Positions 35,325 to 45,024 of a stretch of 64,000 nucleotides of DNA are shown here, piece by piece. The translations under genes were made by a program, and so were the position numbers. This DNA comes from Legionella_C sp048541585. GTDB taxonomy: Bacteria; Pseudomonadota; Gammaproteobacteria; Legionellales; Legionellaceae. Location: contig NZ_CP183303.1 in NCBI RefSeq assembly GCF_048541585.1, positions 3,315,733 through 3,379,732 on the forward strand, given 5' to 3'. The stretch's first letter is position 1, and the number at the start of each line of letters is the position of its first letter. The notes under the pieces are model-generated. The model was not told the DNA's origin. It did no database searches and saw nothing but the letters and a program-made list of their open reading frames with translations.

Positions 35325-35680
35325 GTTTGTTTTATGTGACGGGAATTATTTATGCAAGGCTATCAATTCAAGTCTGTGTCATTTCCGCGCAGGCAGAAGT
35401 CTATTTTAATACTCGCACTGTGCCAACATAAAATAGATTCTCGCCTGCAAGGGAAGGACAGTGTTGTTTTTAAGTCGACGCCATCAGTTGTTCATGAACT
35501 ATGCTTAAATTTTGGTGCAAGGCTAAATTTAGGGGCAGTTTGATTGATAATCATGCTGAAGAAGAAGCGGAGTATAGTTTTCTAGCTGAACATTTTTAAT
35601 GTATAATTTTCTTTCGTGCTTCGAACCAAATATAGCCTTTTTAATACTAACAAAGAAGGCTTTAAAAAATTAAGTCAGGC
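35325..35680. other. 356-base region with a palindromic repeat and a possible short gene remnant
   Basis: Most of this gap is taken by the repeat at 35377-35460. A 32-codon frame at 35501-35599 (MLKFWCKAKFRGSLIDN ... FLAEHF) has protein-like composition and might be a remnant of a lost gene, but no homologue is recognised. A longer 63-codon frame at 35352-35543 overlaps the repeat and is not believed to be a gene. Confidence 0.35.
35377..35460. repeat. Palindromic repeat (TCATTTCCGCGCAGGC ... GCCTGCAAGGGAAGGACA type)
   Basis: Thirty-two-base arms 35377-35408 and 35429-35460 are imperfect inverted repeats (about 24 of 32 positions match; GCAGGC and TCTATTTTA are perfect) around a 20-base loop. 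The arm resembles the TCATTCCCGCGCAGGCGGGAATC type of dispersed repeat found in many proteobacteria. Confidence 0.72.
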
Positions 35681-36691
35681 CTAGGCACTAAGCTCTCCAT
35701 ATAGATTTGTTTCCATTAGCTCTTTTATATAAGCAGGTTTAAGATTTTTACTTAATAAGTAAAGTAACTTACAATGCGCAGCCTCAGGCGTCATATCACG
35801 ACCACTAATTAAGCCTGCCTGCTTTAATCCATGACTAGTTGCATATTGACCCATTTTAACTGAGCCTTGTTGGCATTGAGTACAATTAACGATAATGATA
35901 TTTCGTTTACAGGCTTCTTTTAATAAAGCTAAAAAACGAGGATCTTGATTTGGAGCATTACCTGAACCATAAGTTTCTAAAATTAACCCTTGTAGTGGTT
36001 GCTCTATTAAATAAGCTAAGATATCAGTTAAAAAGCCTGGAAATAAACGAATATTAGCAATTAAATGGGGTGAAATTGTCTGTAAGCGTAGTGCTTTAGT
36101 AGGCATAGGTAGTAATAATTTATGGTCTACATTAATAGTAATACCGATACTGGCAAGATGGGGGTAATTAGGGGAATCAAAAGCTCGAAAACGCTCTGCA
36201 CTAACTTTCTGTGTGCGATTACCACGTAACAATCGTTGATTAAAATAAATACAAACTTCATGAATTGGCTCATGCGCACATAACCAAAGAGAGGTGATAA
36301 TATTATCAATAGCATCATTTCTGACTTCAGATAAAGGAATTTGCGAGCCTGTTAAAATAACCGGCTTGGCCAGATTTTCTAACATAAAAGATAGCGCAGA
36401 GGCGGTATACGCCATTGTATCTGTACCGTGAAAAACAATAAAACCGTCATAATCCTGATAATATTTAAAAATATCAGCAGCAATACGATTCCAATCAGCC
36501 ATTGTCATATTAGAAGAGTCTAGTAAAGGGACATATTCTTCAATATCATAAAGCGGCATATCAGGATGGTTTAACGCAGGAATCTCAGCTAAAGCGCGGC
36601 CCACATAACCTAATGCAGGTTCATAACCATAGTCTGTCTTAACACTACTAATGGTACCGCCTGTATTTAAAATTAACACTCGTTTTTTCAT
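35681..36691 (-). CDS. ansA: Type I (cytoplasmic) L-asparaginase
   Basis: Hydrolyses asparagine to aspartate and ammonia. The 336 residues (E. coli AnsA 338) have no signal peptide. Catalytic motifs are LNTGGTISSVK at the N-terminus (first threonine nucleophile in GGTIS) and HGTDTMAYTASAL near 88-100 (second threonine and aspartate), with GSQIPLSEVRNDA near 116. The Legionella-like host uses amino acids as carbon and energy source, so the role may be catabolic. It stands alone and is divergent from the 37.3-kb gene across a 612-base gap. Confidence 0.92.
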   Translation of the reverse strand: MKKRVLILNTGGTISSVKTDYGYEPALGYVGRALAEIPALNHPDMPLYDIEEYVPLLDSSNMTMADWNRIAADIFKYYQDYDGFIVFHGTDTMAYTASALSFMLENLAKPVILTGSQIPLSEVRNDAIDNIITSLWLCAHEPIHEVCIYFNQRLLRGNRTQKVSAERFRAFDSPNYPHLASIGITINVDHKLLLPMPTKALRLQTISPHLIANIRLFPGFLTDILAYLIEQPLQGLILETYGSGNAPNQDPRFLALLKEACKRNIIIVNCTQCQQGSVKMGQYATSHGLKQAGLISGRDMTPEAAHCKLLYLLSKNLKPAYIKELMETNLYGELSA

Positions 36692-37303
36692 GATATGAAT
36701 AAACTTTTAAAAGATCATAAGTTTATCACAATGATTTAATTTTTTTGAGAAGACATTATAAAATGTCTGATAACTCTTTAATCATACTTAACTCAAATTA
36801 ATTTTTTATTTAATAAGAAATCACTTTACACTTGCTACTCTAATTTTAATAAAAATTTAAAATTTTTACACAATTTGTTTTATTAATAAATAAATTTCTT
36901 GCTGGGCTTATTGTTTATTGAATTTTTAAGAGTATATTTTGAAAACGAAAAGAATATGTTTACTGAATCATTTAATTTAAACTCTAACATTTATTAAATT
37001 AAACAGTCCCCAACATAATTAGCATCTCTTATTTTCCTTTCATCATACAAGACTAAATAAATTCAACCACTTATTTAATTAAATTAAATCTTGACAATTA
37101 ACTCAACATAGTGTTTAAATAAATTACATAAGTTAATCAACTAGCTAGATTATTATAGTTGTCAATTTAAGCAACTTTTATGATAAAAAGATTCAGCAAA
37201 GTTAATTTACAAAGGTGTAAAAAATATTAAATTAGTTTCTTATTTAAGTAGAATCGATAAAAAAAGTACTTTTACTTTAATTTAAGTTTTGGGGTGTAAT
37301 ATC
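36692..37303. promoter_or_regulatory. 612-base A+T-rich control region before the 37.3-kb gene
   Basis: No gene found. It separates the divergent ansA and 37,304 genes. The best promoter match is TTGACA at 37091-37096 with TTTAAA at 37114-37119 (17-base spacer), about 185 bases upstream of the ATG. Several TTTAATT / AATTAAA tracts occur. The unusual length suggests complex regulation or remains of a lost gene. Confidence 0.4.
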
Positions 37304-39298
37304 ATGAGCAATAAAGACTTTTTAAGTCCTTTATTAGGGCAAGAAGGATTAAAACAAGCTCATGATTTTTTTAGCAATTTAATGGAAAATAAAAAAAAAG
37401 CATTTGATGATTTAAATTTTGCTCAATTACGTCACTTAAACAAATCCCTTCCTTCTCTTACGGGTTATTATAGTAATGAATTGGCTCATATTAATCCTGC
37501 TTATTTTCCTTATTTAAATGATAGCCAAAAGCAAGAGCTAGCCGACAAACTTCTTTTTATGTTTTATATTTTTGCCTTAGAATATAAAATTCATCTAACA
37601 GAAGATCGCAAAGCCAAACGAGTTGAACTTGAGGCTCACCTTAAACGCTGCAGTTATTTAATAATGAAGTTACGTGAAAGTGAGATAGCTTTTACACCGG
37701 CAAAACAATTAAATGAAGAAATAGCGAATGCTGAAAAATTCTTACACTTATTGGGATATACAACTATTGCTCCTATTCTTGTTGAGCAAATATTAGACTT
37801 TATTGACAATAAAAATCAACAGTCTAAACAATTTGATACGGATACAATAAGTGCCACAGGTATTGTGAATATATTATCTGCGATAAATGAACCTAGATTA
37901 ACGCACGGGGTATGGGGACAATGTTTTTTAGCTGGTATTTTTGATTCTTTTTATCGCAATCCGCAAGCTCAGCAACACATTGGCGATTTAGCTCCAGTTA
38001 CAGGCTATATGAGTTTTATTCTTTATTATATTCGCCTAGCAATGACGATTTTATTATTTGCCAAACACACTATTAAAGGCTCTTGGATGAATAGTACCGA
38101 ACGAGAAATTGATATTTCTGTTTGGGAAAAATTTAAAACCCAGTGGGGACAACGTAAATTTTTATTATTAAACGATCTTATCTGGGGTTCAGCCAATATG
38201 GCCTGCTTTTTTTGGTTAAAAGGAAGTGGCAACTTAGGCTATGCTGGTAATATTGTTACCGCAGGTCTATTACTAATGGATTTAACTCTAGCTATTTGGA
38301 AGCATTGGGAAGAAAAAGCCGAATACAATAAAAAAATGTTAGCGATTGAAAATGCTGATAACGAATTACGTCTTATAAAAAAGGATTTAGATAAAAAAAT
38401 AGAAACGCTAAAGAAAGAATTACAAACACAACTTGATGCAAATAAAATTAAGGGACTTATTACTTTACTATCTGAATTAGAAAAAATTAATATTAAAATA
38501 CAAGAAAATAACAAGTTAAAAGATTATATTCAATTTGAATGGAAATACAATCGCTACCAAAATATTAACAGCATAGTTTATGCAGCAAGTTTATTTTCTG
38601 CATTTTCGTTGATGTGTTGTGGCTTTGTTCCGACACACTTAATCGCTCCAACTACGCTAATGACCTTAGGTGTTGTAGGTGCGGGATTATGCTTTGCTTT
38701 AAGTGTAATCTATGTGGCTCTTAGCTATGCTATTGAAGTTCATAAGCTAAAGGAGTCAAAGAAATTAATCGATAAAGATATAGAGCGATTAAAGAGCGAA
38801 TTTAATAATTTAGAAGGCGACGATGAAGCTAACAAAAAGCAGCGAAAACAACTTTTTCTTAAAATAAAAGAATTAGAAGCACAATCAAAATATAGAAGCG
38901 AGCTTATTTTTTTCCAAAACTTTAAGTTAGCTAAATCAGTTATAAGTAATGTTTTAATTCCTGCTATGGTCTTTATTGCTCTGGCTTTTATGCCTTTCGG
39001 CTTTGGCGCAGCTATGATAGGTGTTGGACTTATTTTGGTTTTACTTACCAACGTGCTAGTAAATCGCCTTGCACCCGAAGAACCTACATTACCTCAATTT
39101 AAAGAGGCAGAATATACGCAATTTATTCAAGCGCAATCTGCTTTAGAACCTGCTGGAAAAAACACAAAACAACCTTCTAGTAACCGATATCAATTCTATC
39201 AAGCAACAGATGAGGAAAAAAAACGGCTCTTATCCACAGAGGCGGATAAAACAGCAGGAAAAGTAGAAACTCTAAATGCGGCAGGAGCGCCCGTTTAA
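37304..39298 (+). CDS. Coiled-coil membrane protein, effector candidate (paralogue of 57,037 gene)
   Basis: The ATG at 37304 follows GGGGTG; product 664 residues. Layout: a soluble N-terminal half, a hydrophobic helix near 236-252, a conserved block 274-345 (WEKF ... LLNDLIWG ... AGLLLMDLTLAIWKHW) shared with the 57,037 gene product, a Lys/Glu coiled coil (about 345-410), two membrane helices (about 422-475), a second coiled coil (about 478-540), two more membrane helices (about 555-595), and a polar C-terminus. No family is recognised. The hairpin-membrane plus coiled-coil plan resembles Legionella effectors that sit in host membranes; secretion is inferred. Confidence 0.62.
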   Translation: MSNKDFLSPLLGQEGLKQAHDFFSNLMENKKKAFDDLNFAQLRHLNKSLPSLTGYYSNELAHINPAYFPYLNDSQKQELADKLLFMFYIFALEYKIHLTEDRKAKRVELEAHLKRCSYLIMKLRESEIAFTPAKQLNEEIANAEKFLHLLGYTTIAPILVEQILDFIDNKNQQSKQFDTDTISATGIVNILSAINEPRLTHGVWGQCFLAGIFDSFYRNPQAQQHIGDLAPVTGYMSFILYYIRLAMTILLFAKHTIKGSWMNSTEREIDISVWEKFKTQWGQRKFLLLNDLIWGSANMACFFWLKGSGNLGYAGNIVTAGLLLMDLTLAIWKHWEEKAEYNKKMLAIENADNELRLIKKDLDKKIETLKKELQTQLDANKIKGLITLLSELEKINIKIQENNKLKDYIQFEWKYNRYQNINSIVYAASLFSAFSLMCCGFVPTHLIAPTTLMTLGVVGAGLCFALSVIYVALSYAIEVHKLKESKKLIDKDIERLKSEFNNLEGDDEANKKQRKQLFLKIKELEAQSKYRSELIFFQNFKLAKSVISNVLIPAMVFIALAFMPFGFGAAMIGVGLILVLLTNVLVNRLAPEEPTLPQFKEAEYTQFIQAQSALEPAGKNTKQPSSNRYQFYQATDEEKKRLLSTEADKTAGKVETLNAAGAPV

Positions 39299-39466
39299 AT
39301 TAAAGTAAAAATTTAACTACCCAGTAAATACCTTTGCCCACTTGCTACAAATTAAATAGTAGAGCCATGCTAGTTAGCGACTTTAATTAAAATTTGTTAC
39401 TTATTAAAAGTCAGTTTAAAATTAAAGTAGCTTTTCTAAATTACTTAACTAAATAGGAAAAAGTTA

Positions 39467-40137
39467 ATGTGTGGACGATTCGTACTAGAAATTAGTGCAG
39501 AGCGCTTAAAGGAACAATTTGGCCAAGTTATTATTGAATCTTTACCACAAGGCTATAATATAGCACCGACAGAGCAAGTTTTATGTTTAAGGCAGACCGA
39601 GCAAGGCTTAAGAGCAGTAAGCATGAAATGGGGGATTGTGCCTCGTTACCAAACTAAAAAAAATACTGTATTGTTTAACGCTCGCCAAGAAGTGTTGCTG
39701 AAAAACCTACCTTTCGCCAACATTTTAAATATCGTCGCTGTCTTATGATTATGAGTGGCTTTTTTGAGTGGCAACATACGGAACAAACTACTTCTTTAAA
39801 AAAACAACCTTTTTATATTACCCGCGCCGATCAAAAATTGCTTGCGATCGCAACCATTTGGGATCATGAAACATCAGCTGAGCCTGCAGCATTACCTACT
39901 TGTTGTTTATTAACTACTGATGCTAATGATATGCTAAAAAAGCTTCATAATCGTATGCCTTGGATTTTAAATGAGGAGCAACAGGAACAATGGTTACAAT
40001 TAAAGCCTTTTAGTCCTGTAGATCTTGAATTAATTAAGCAACTAAATTGCCCCCTTAATCTGCAATATTTTCCAGTTAGCACTACTGTTAATAATGCGCG
40101 CTATAAAGCTAAAGATACCACGAAGCCTTTAATATAG
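39467..40137 (+). pseudogene. yedK: SRAP (YedK/HMCES-like) protein, frameshifted
   Basis: SRAP proteins bind abasic sites in single-stranded DNA through an N-terminal cysteine. The 5' part (39467-39705) has Cys2 (MCGRF), GYNIAPTEQ, MKWGIVPRY and FNARQEV. At 39701-39705 the run CTG-AAAAA-CCT has one A too few: reading on in the original frame stops at 39748, while the -1 frame continues PTFRQHFKYRRCL, then FFEW, a TTDAND segment and LHNRMP to 40137. Joined, the protein is about 223 residues (E. coli YedK 222). Whether this is true loss, a sequencing error or slippage is discussed in the findings. Confidence 0.88.
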
Positions 40138-40389
40138 CTCCTGGAATTGTTTAAAACTTTAGCTAAATCAAAATTCATTTCGTTAAATGAGGCGAGAATT
40201 CGAATTTTAAATATACGTAATAATCGACTACCTTATTGACTCATTTTGTGCAGTCCATTATTTTACACAAACAAATTAAGGAAATAAATTAAGCCTTGGA
40301 AGATAGTTTTAAGTAACCTACCATAAAATATATTTACCTTCCTTAATTCAGGAACTACTAAGACTAGAATCTTTTGGAAGAAAAAAGTA

Positions 40390-41511
40390 ATGGTATATAT
40401 TTTTAATAGGGTCTTAGGATTACTGGTTGGCCCCATTCTTTATTCAGTGAAATCGTTATTAATTAATTCTATAATATCTATTGCAATACTGACTTTAAGT
40501 GTGCTGGCAGCGCTAGGGCTTCCTTTTATAAGCAGTCATTTAATTTATAAAAAGTTACAAATCAATAAGCCTGATAATGCCTTAATTAAGGCAATTTTAG
40601 CAGGTTTAACATTATTAATACTTACACCGCTAATTCCCTGTTTTGTAAGTGTGGCTATAATTTTATTAACACTTGTAGATACCCTTATTAGTGCTTATAG
40701 AGGACTTATTGAGGGCTTTAAAACTGGATTATTTTTTTATGTATTATCCTCTGCAACGAAAGATTTTGAAAAGTTTAGTTCTATCTTTAACTTATTGTTT
40801 GTAGCATTTGAGAGCCTAGGAGATAGAGACGCTTTTTATAAAAAGAGTATCGATAGCTTAATTACGCTTAGAGAACATGAAACACTTTTTCCTTTAAGAC
40901 TACTTAATAAAAAAGAAATTCAATTAGCAAGCACTATGCCTGAGCTTAAATTTAATCTGCAACATTATCTATCACTTTATGAGCGCCTAGAACAACTTGA
41001 TAAAGCTATTACTAAGCGTCTCTCTAACCATTCATTGTTTAGTAACGAGACAACTGCTTTAGATGATGATTTAATAACAGATGAAGTAATTTCGTTAATG
41101 CCTATTACCATACCTATCTTAATAGTTAAACAATTTAAAGATAAAGAAGATAATTGGAAAGCTGTGGTGGGCAGCACAAATATCTCTGATTTTGACAATT
41201 TACAAGAAAGTATGAAGGCCTGTCGAAAAAGTATTATTGCTCATCCTCGCACCGGTGAAGATTTAATTAATGAATTTACTGCGTCTAACGGTAAGACATA
41301 TCGCTATTTTATTAATAAATATCAAAATATGTGCAGCTCACAAGAATTGTTCGAAGCTACAAAAGCTATTCGCAAAGAATTAGCTCAATTTTCTCCTCTA
41401 GAAAGTTTAGGTGCATTTTTTCATAAGGCTGTAACCTACCCCTTTTTCAAACAAAAAGAGCAAACTAAATCGTTAGATAGCTTTGAATGCAAAGTTAGGC
41501 AGGCCCCTTAA
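40390..41511 (+). CDS. Unknown protein with N-terminal membrane segments, effector candidate
   Basis: A 373-residue protein preceded by TGGAAG. The first 125 residues contain three hydrophobic segments (SIISIAILTLSVLAALGLPF, ILAGLTLLILTPLIP, SVAIILLTLVDTLI). The rest is soluble, with a conserved-looking cluster around 225-330 containing Trp, Cys and His (PITIPILIVKQF, ACRKSIIAHPRTGEDL, YFINKYQNMC). I do not recognise the domain. The position between an SRAP gene and an MFS gene gives no functional clue. Confidence 0.58.
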   Translation: MVYIFNRVLGLLVGPILYSVKSLLINSIISIAILTLSVLAALGLPFISSHLIYKKLQINKPDNALIKAILAGLTLLILTPLIPCFVSVAIILLTLVDTLISAYRGLIEGFKTGLFFYVLSSATKDFEKFSSIFNLLFVAFESLGDRDAFYKKSIDSLITLREHETLFPLRLLNKKEIQLASTMPELKFNLQHYLSLYERLEQLDKAITKRLSNHSLFSNETTALDDDLITDEVISLMPITIPILIVKQFKDKEDNWKAVVGSTNISDFDNLQESMKACRKSIIAHPRTGEDLINEFTASNGKTYRYFINKYQNMCSSQELFEATKAIRKELAQFSPLESLGAFFHKAVTYPFFKQKEQTKSLDSFECKVRQAP

Positions 41512-41556
41512 TAATAGTAGCAGAATGAAACTAAGTGATGACTAAGAATTAGCTCG

Positions 41557-42867
41557 CTAAATGAGATCAGCTTCGTTAAGGTTTGTAATTAAACCTTTTT
41601 GTAAGTAAGTTGGCGCTACAGCACGGCGAATTTCAGGAAGCTTTTTTATATACCAAAGTAAAGCTAAGAACAGAATTAACGCTGCAATTCCAAAAGCAAT
41701 CATCACGTTAAAAATACTGCCAACTATTCCATAAAATAAAGTACTACCAATAGGGATAGTACCAAAACTTACCATAGTAATAATACCAATTATGCGACCC
41801 TGAAATTCAGTAGGTACAATTTGTTGGATAAATACCATACCTGCTGTTAAAGTAACCATTAAACCGAAATCAATTAATAACAAAAGCAGCATTGCCCATA
41901 ATACAGACCGACAAAAGGTCAGTAAAAACATACTAATTATAAGAATTAAAAAAGAACTAAGGAATATAAGATTTAACCTTAAAACCGTTTTCCTTGCTGA
42001 CATATAAAAAGCACCAATTGTACCGCCTATACCTCCCACAGCTAATAGTAGCCCCAGTGAGGCTGGCGTACCACTTAAATAATAACGATTTACGACTGGA
42101 ATTAAAAAGAGATAAGGCCAGCCCAATAACCCTATGATGCCAAGTAATGCAATAATAGCCGAAACGGGTAAGGAATCTTTAACATACAAAATACCTGCCT
42201 TCATCTCCTGATAAACTGAGGTTGTAGCCTTAGGTAATTCTTGCTTTGAATGTATTTTTAAGAGAGAGATAAAGCTTAAAAGAAATAAGAAAGCGTTAAA
42301 CCAGAAAGTAGCCCCTTCACTAAAATAAGTAATTAATAGTCCACCTAAGCCATAGCCAAAAAACATAACAACACGATTAGTAGAATTAATTAAACTAGTT
42401 GCATTGCCTCTAACGTTTTCATCATTAATTAATTCCGGCACGCTTGTTATAATAGCTGGAAAATAAAAAGCTTGGCTAAATCCATAAACTAAAACTAAGA
42501 ATAAAAGCAACCAAAAATTTGGCCAACCAAATAACAATAAAATGGCCATGGCTACTGCAGCAATAAGCCCACTCAAAGACACAGCACGCATAACCTGCGG
42601 TCGTGGATAACGATCGACAATAGCACCAATTAAAGGGCCCAATAACATAGGTAAATTAAAGCTAAAACCTATTAGGCCAACATAAAATGGAGAATTTCCT
42701 TTAATATGGGTTGCAATTAAGCCAAAAACCATTGCAGCCATCCAGACCGATGTAAAAAACGCGACTTCGGATAAGAAGATAAAGCGAAAACCTAAGTAAG
42801 TAAAAGGTTTTATAAATGGTATTTTTGTTAAGTTCATAATTGCTCTAACTTTTTTAGTTTTAAGCAT
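41557..42867 (-). CDS. MFS transporter (MFS_3/EntS-like)
   Basis: A 436-residue major facilitator with 12 predicted helices. Motifs: the helix 2-3 loop with GAIVDRYPRPQVMR (62-75) and a second conserved loop GGTIGAFYMSARKT. The MFS_3 group includes enterobactin exporter EntS and macrolide exporters; the substrate here is unknown. A second ATG ten codons in (42837) has a somewhat better ribosome-binding site (AGAG) and may be the real start. It lies downstream of the DnaA-box region and is oriented like the atp operon. Confidence 0.82.
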   Translation of the reverse strand: MLKTKKVRAIMNLTKIPFIKPFTYLGFRFIFLSEVAFFTSVWMAAMVFGLIATHIKGNSPFYVGLIGFSFNLPMLLGPLIGAIVDRYPRPQVMRAVSLSGLIAAVAMAILLLFGWPNFWLLLFLVLVYGFSQAFYFPAIITSVPELINDENVRGNATSLINSTNRVVMFFGYGLGGLLITYFSEGATFWFNAFLFLLSFISLLKIHSKQELPKATTSVYQEMKAGILYVKDSLPVSAIIALLGIIGLLGWPYLFLIPVVNRYYLSGTPASLGLLLAVGGIGGTIGAFYMSARKTVLRLNLIFLSSFLILIISMFLLTFCRSVLWAMLLLLLIDFGLMVTLTAGMVFIQQIVPTEFQGRIIGIITMVSFGTIPIGSTLFYGIVGSIFNVMIAFGIAALILFLALLWYIKKLPEIRRAVAPTYLQKGLITNLNEADLI

Positions 42868-43003
42868 TGTAAAACTTAGATTATTTTATTTTAGCAGGTT
42901 TTTAGATAGTATTTCTTAATGGTATTAATACATATATTTATAATAGCGAATAAATTTTATTTGAAATAATAATAAATTACTTAGTCTGACTTTATAAATT
43001 AAA

Positions 43004-43012
43004 TGTGTATAA
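43004..43012. promoter_or_regulatory. DnaA-box-like site (TGTGTATAA)
   Basis: Reverse complement TTATACACA, a strong DnaA box sequence (identical to R2 of E. coli oriC). Same orientation as the cluster 80 bases to the right. Confidence 0.5.
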
Positions 43013-43090
43013 ATTTCTGCTTCTTTTAAATCAACAGAAATATATTTAAGGTAAGCCATTGATTTTAATAATAATATAATAAAATTAGTT

Positions 43091-43122
43091 TGTGGATAAG
43101 CTGTGTGTATAACTGTGAGTAA
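43091..43122. promoter_or_regulatory. Cluster of three DnaA-box-like 9-mers
   Basis: TGTGGATAA (43091-43099, perfect consensus in reverse), TGTGTATAA (43104-43112) and TGTGAGTAA (43114-43122, two mismatches) all point the same way within 32 bases. Such spacing is typical of origin or DnaA-regulated DNA. Confidence 0.6.
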
Positions 43123-43149
43123 CCTAATAGGTAGGTTAGTTTAAATAAG

Positions 43150-43191
43150 CCTATTTCATACTCTCTTGCTAATTTATAAGTATGAAATAGG
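43150..43191 (-). terminator. Terminator of the atp operon
   Basis: CCTATTTCATACT and AGTATGAAATAGG form a perfect 13-base stem 13 bases past the atpC stop. The T-run after it on the minus strand is weak (TTATTT). Confidence 0.65.
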
Positions 43192-43204
43192 TAGCAATTT
43201 CTAC

Positions 43205-43627
43205 TTACTTAAGTGTTTTTCTTAGTTTCTGAATAGCACGGATTTGCGCTACGGCTCTAGCTAATTCCGTTGCAGCTAAAGCGTAGTTTAACTCTGTGTT
43301 TTTGTTAGTCATAGCTTCTTCTGCTCGAGCTTTAGCTGCCAAGGCTGCTGCCTCATCTAAGTTTTCTGCTCTCTCGACAACATCTGCTAAAACCGTAACG
43401 TAATAAGGTTGAACTTCTAACATACCGCCAGAAACATAATAAATCTCATGTTCACCGCCTGGGTGAGTCACTCTAATTTCACCCGGTTTTAATACAGTTA
43501 ATAAGGGAGCATGGCCAGGTGAAATACCTATCTCACCTAACTCGCCAGTAGCTATAACCATTTCAACCGGACCTGAGAATATCTCACTCTCTGCACTGAC
43601 AATATCCAAACGAGTTGTATTTGCCAT
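43205..43627 (-). CDS. atpC: ATP synthase F1 epsilon subunit
   Basis: Central-stalk subunit that couples and inhibits F1. I take the ATG at 43627 (MANTTRLDIVSAESEIFSG), giving 140 residues as in E. coli (139); a GAGG site lies 9 bases upstream, within the atpD end. Motifs: GELGISPGHAPLLT and a C-terminal helical hairpin. It is the last gene of the operon. Confidence 0.95.
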   Translation of the reverse strand: MANTTRLDIVSAESEIFSGPVEMVIATGELGEIGISPGHAPLLTVLKPGEIRVTHPGGEHEIYYVSGGMLEVQPYYVTVLADVVERAENLDEAAALAAKARAEEAMTNKNTELNYALAATELARAVAQIRAIQKLRKTLK

Positions 43628-43638
43628 ATTATCTTGCC

Positions 43639-45012
43639 TCATAACGTTTTTGCTTTAGCTACGGCTTCTTCAATACTGCCAACCATATAGAAAGCTTGCT
43701 CAGGTAAATCATCATATTCACCAGCAAGAATACCTTGGAAACCTTTGATAGTATCTTTAAGCGAAACATACTTACCTGGAGAACCTGTAAATACTTCAGC
43801 GACGAAGAAAGGTTGTGATAAAAAGCGTTGAATTTTTCGAGCACGAGTAACAACACGTTTATCTTCTTCAGATAACTCATCCATCCCTAAAATAGCAATA
43901 ATATCTTTTAATTCTTTATAACGCTGTAAAGTTTGCTGAACTCGACGCGCAGTATCATAGTGCTCTTGCCCTACGACTAATGGATCTAGCTGACGTGAAG
44001 TAGAATCAAGCGGGTCTACCGCAGGATAAATACCTAATTCGGCAATTTGACGTGACAACACTACAGTGGCATCCAAATGGGCAAAGGTTGTCGCAGGTGA
44101 AGGATCTGTTAAGTCATCTGCTGGGACATAAACAGCTTGAATGGAAGTGATTGAGCCAGTTTTAGTAGAGGTAATACGCTCTTGCAACATTCCCATTTCT
44201 TCAGCCAATGTAGGCTGATAACCTACAGCAGAAGGCATACGGCCTAATAAAGCAGAAACTTCTACTCCTGCTAAGGTGTAACGATAAATATTATCAATAA
44301 ATAATAATACATCACGACCCTCATCACGGAACTTCTCAGCCATTGTTAAACCAGTTAAAGCAACTCGTAGACGATTTCCAGGTGGCTCATTCATTTGGCC
44401 ATAAACAAGCGATACTTTATCTAGCACATTCGAATCTTTCATTTCATGATAAAAGTCATTGCCTTCACGAGTACGCTCACCAACCCCAGCAAATACGGAA
44501 TAACCGCTATGCTCAATAGCAATATTACGAATTAACTCCATCATATTTACAGTTTTACCTACCCCAGCCCCACCAAAAAGCCCTACTTTACCGCCTTTAG
44601 CAAATGGACAGAGTAAATCAATAACTTTAATACCTGTTTCTAAGAGTTCTTGACTACCAGCTTGCTCTTCATAACTTGGTGCTTTACGGTGAATTGGCCA
44701 ATGTTCTTCAGCTTCAACAGGCCCTTTTTCATCAATAGGGCGTCCTAAAACGTCCATAATACGACCTAAAGTTTTTTTACCAACAGGCACTTGAATTGGT
44801 TTTCCTGAATTAGTAGCACGTACGCCCCGCTTAAGGCCATCCGTGGTTCCCATTGCAATTGTACGAACAATACCGTCACCTAATTGTTGCTGTACTTCAA
44901 GTACTAATTCATTCTCTAATTGCAGCGCATCATTAACTTTCGGAACGTTATCACGATCAAATTCAACGTCTACTACCGCACCAATTACTTCAACTACCGT
45001 ACCTAAACTCAT
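43639..45012 (-). CDS. atpD: ATP synthase F1 beta subunit
   Basis: Catalytic subunit of F1. The 457-residue protein has Walker A GGAGVGKT at 147-154, GERTREGNDFYHEM near 185, and ALLGRMPSAVGYQPTLA near 262, including the catalytic P-loop Lys and Glu. Length and sequence are normal. It lies between atpG and atpC. Confidence 0.98.
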   Translation of the reverse strand: MSLGTVVEVIGAVVDVEFDRDNVPKVNDALQLENELVLEVQQQLGDGIVRTIAMGTTDGLKRGVRATNSGKPIQVPVGKKTLGRIMDVLGRPIDEKGPVEAEEHWPIHRKAPSYEEQAGSQELLETGIKVIDLLCPFAKGGKVGLFGGAGVGKTVNMMELIRNIAIEHSGYSVFAGVGERTREGNDFYHEMKDSNVLDKVSLVYGQMNEPPGNRLRVALTGLTMAEKFRDEGRDVLLFIDNIYRYTLAGVEVSALLGRMPSAVGYQPTLAEEMGMLQERITSTKTGSITSIQAVYVPADDLTDPSPATTFAHLDATVVLSRQIAELGIYPAVDPLDSTSRQLDPLVVGQEHYDTARRVQQTLQRYKELKDIIAILGMDELSEEDKRVVTRARKIQRFLSQPFFVAEVFTGSPGKYVSLKDTIKGFQGILAGEYDDLPEQAFYMVGSIEEAVAKAKTL

Positions 45013-45024
45013 AAATTTACCCTC

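Larger units (their letters stand above)
42868..43204. other. Intergenic region downstream of atpC with an A+T-rich tract and DnaA boxes
   Basis: 337 bases without a gene. It holds the atp terminator (43150-43191), three closely spaced DnaA-box-like 9-mers with a fourth about 90 bases away, and an A+T tract of more than 80 percent (42890-43080) resembling a DNA-unwinding element. It could be an origin or a DnaA-binding control site. Confidence 0.5.

Noticed and set aside
35352..35543. A 63-codon frame
   Set aside because: It lies across the palindromic repeat at 35,377-35,460, which explains its openness.
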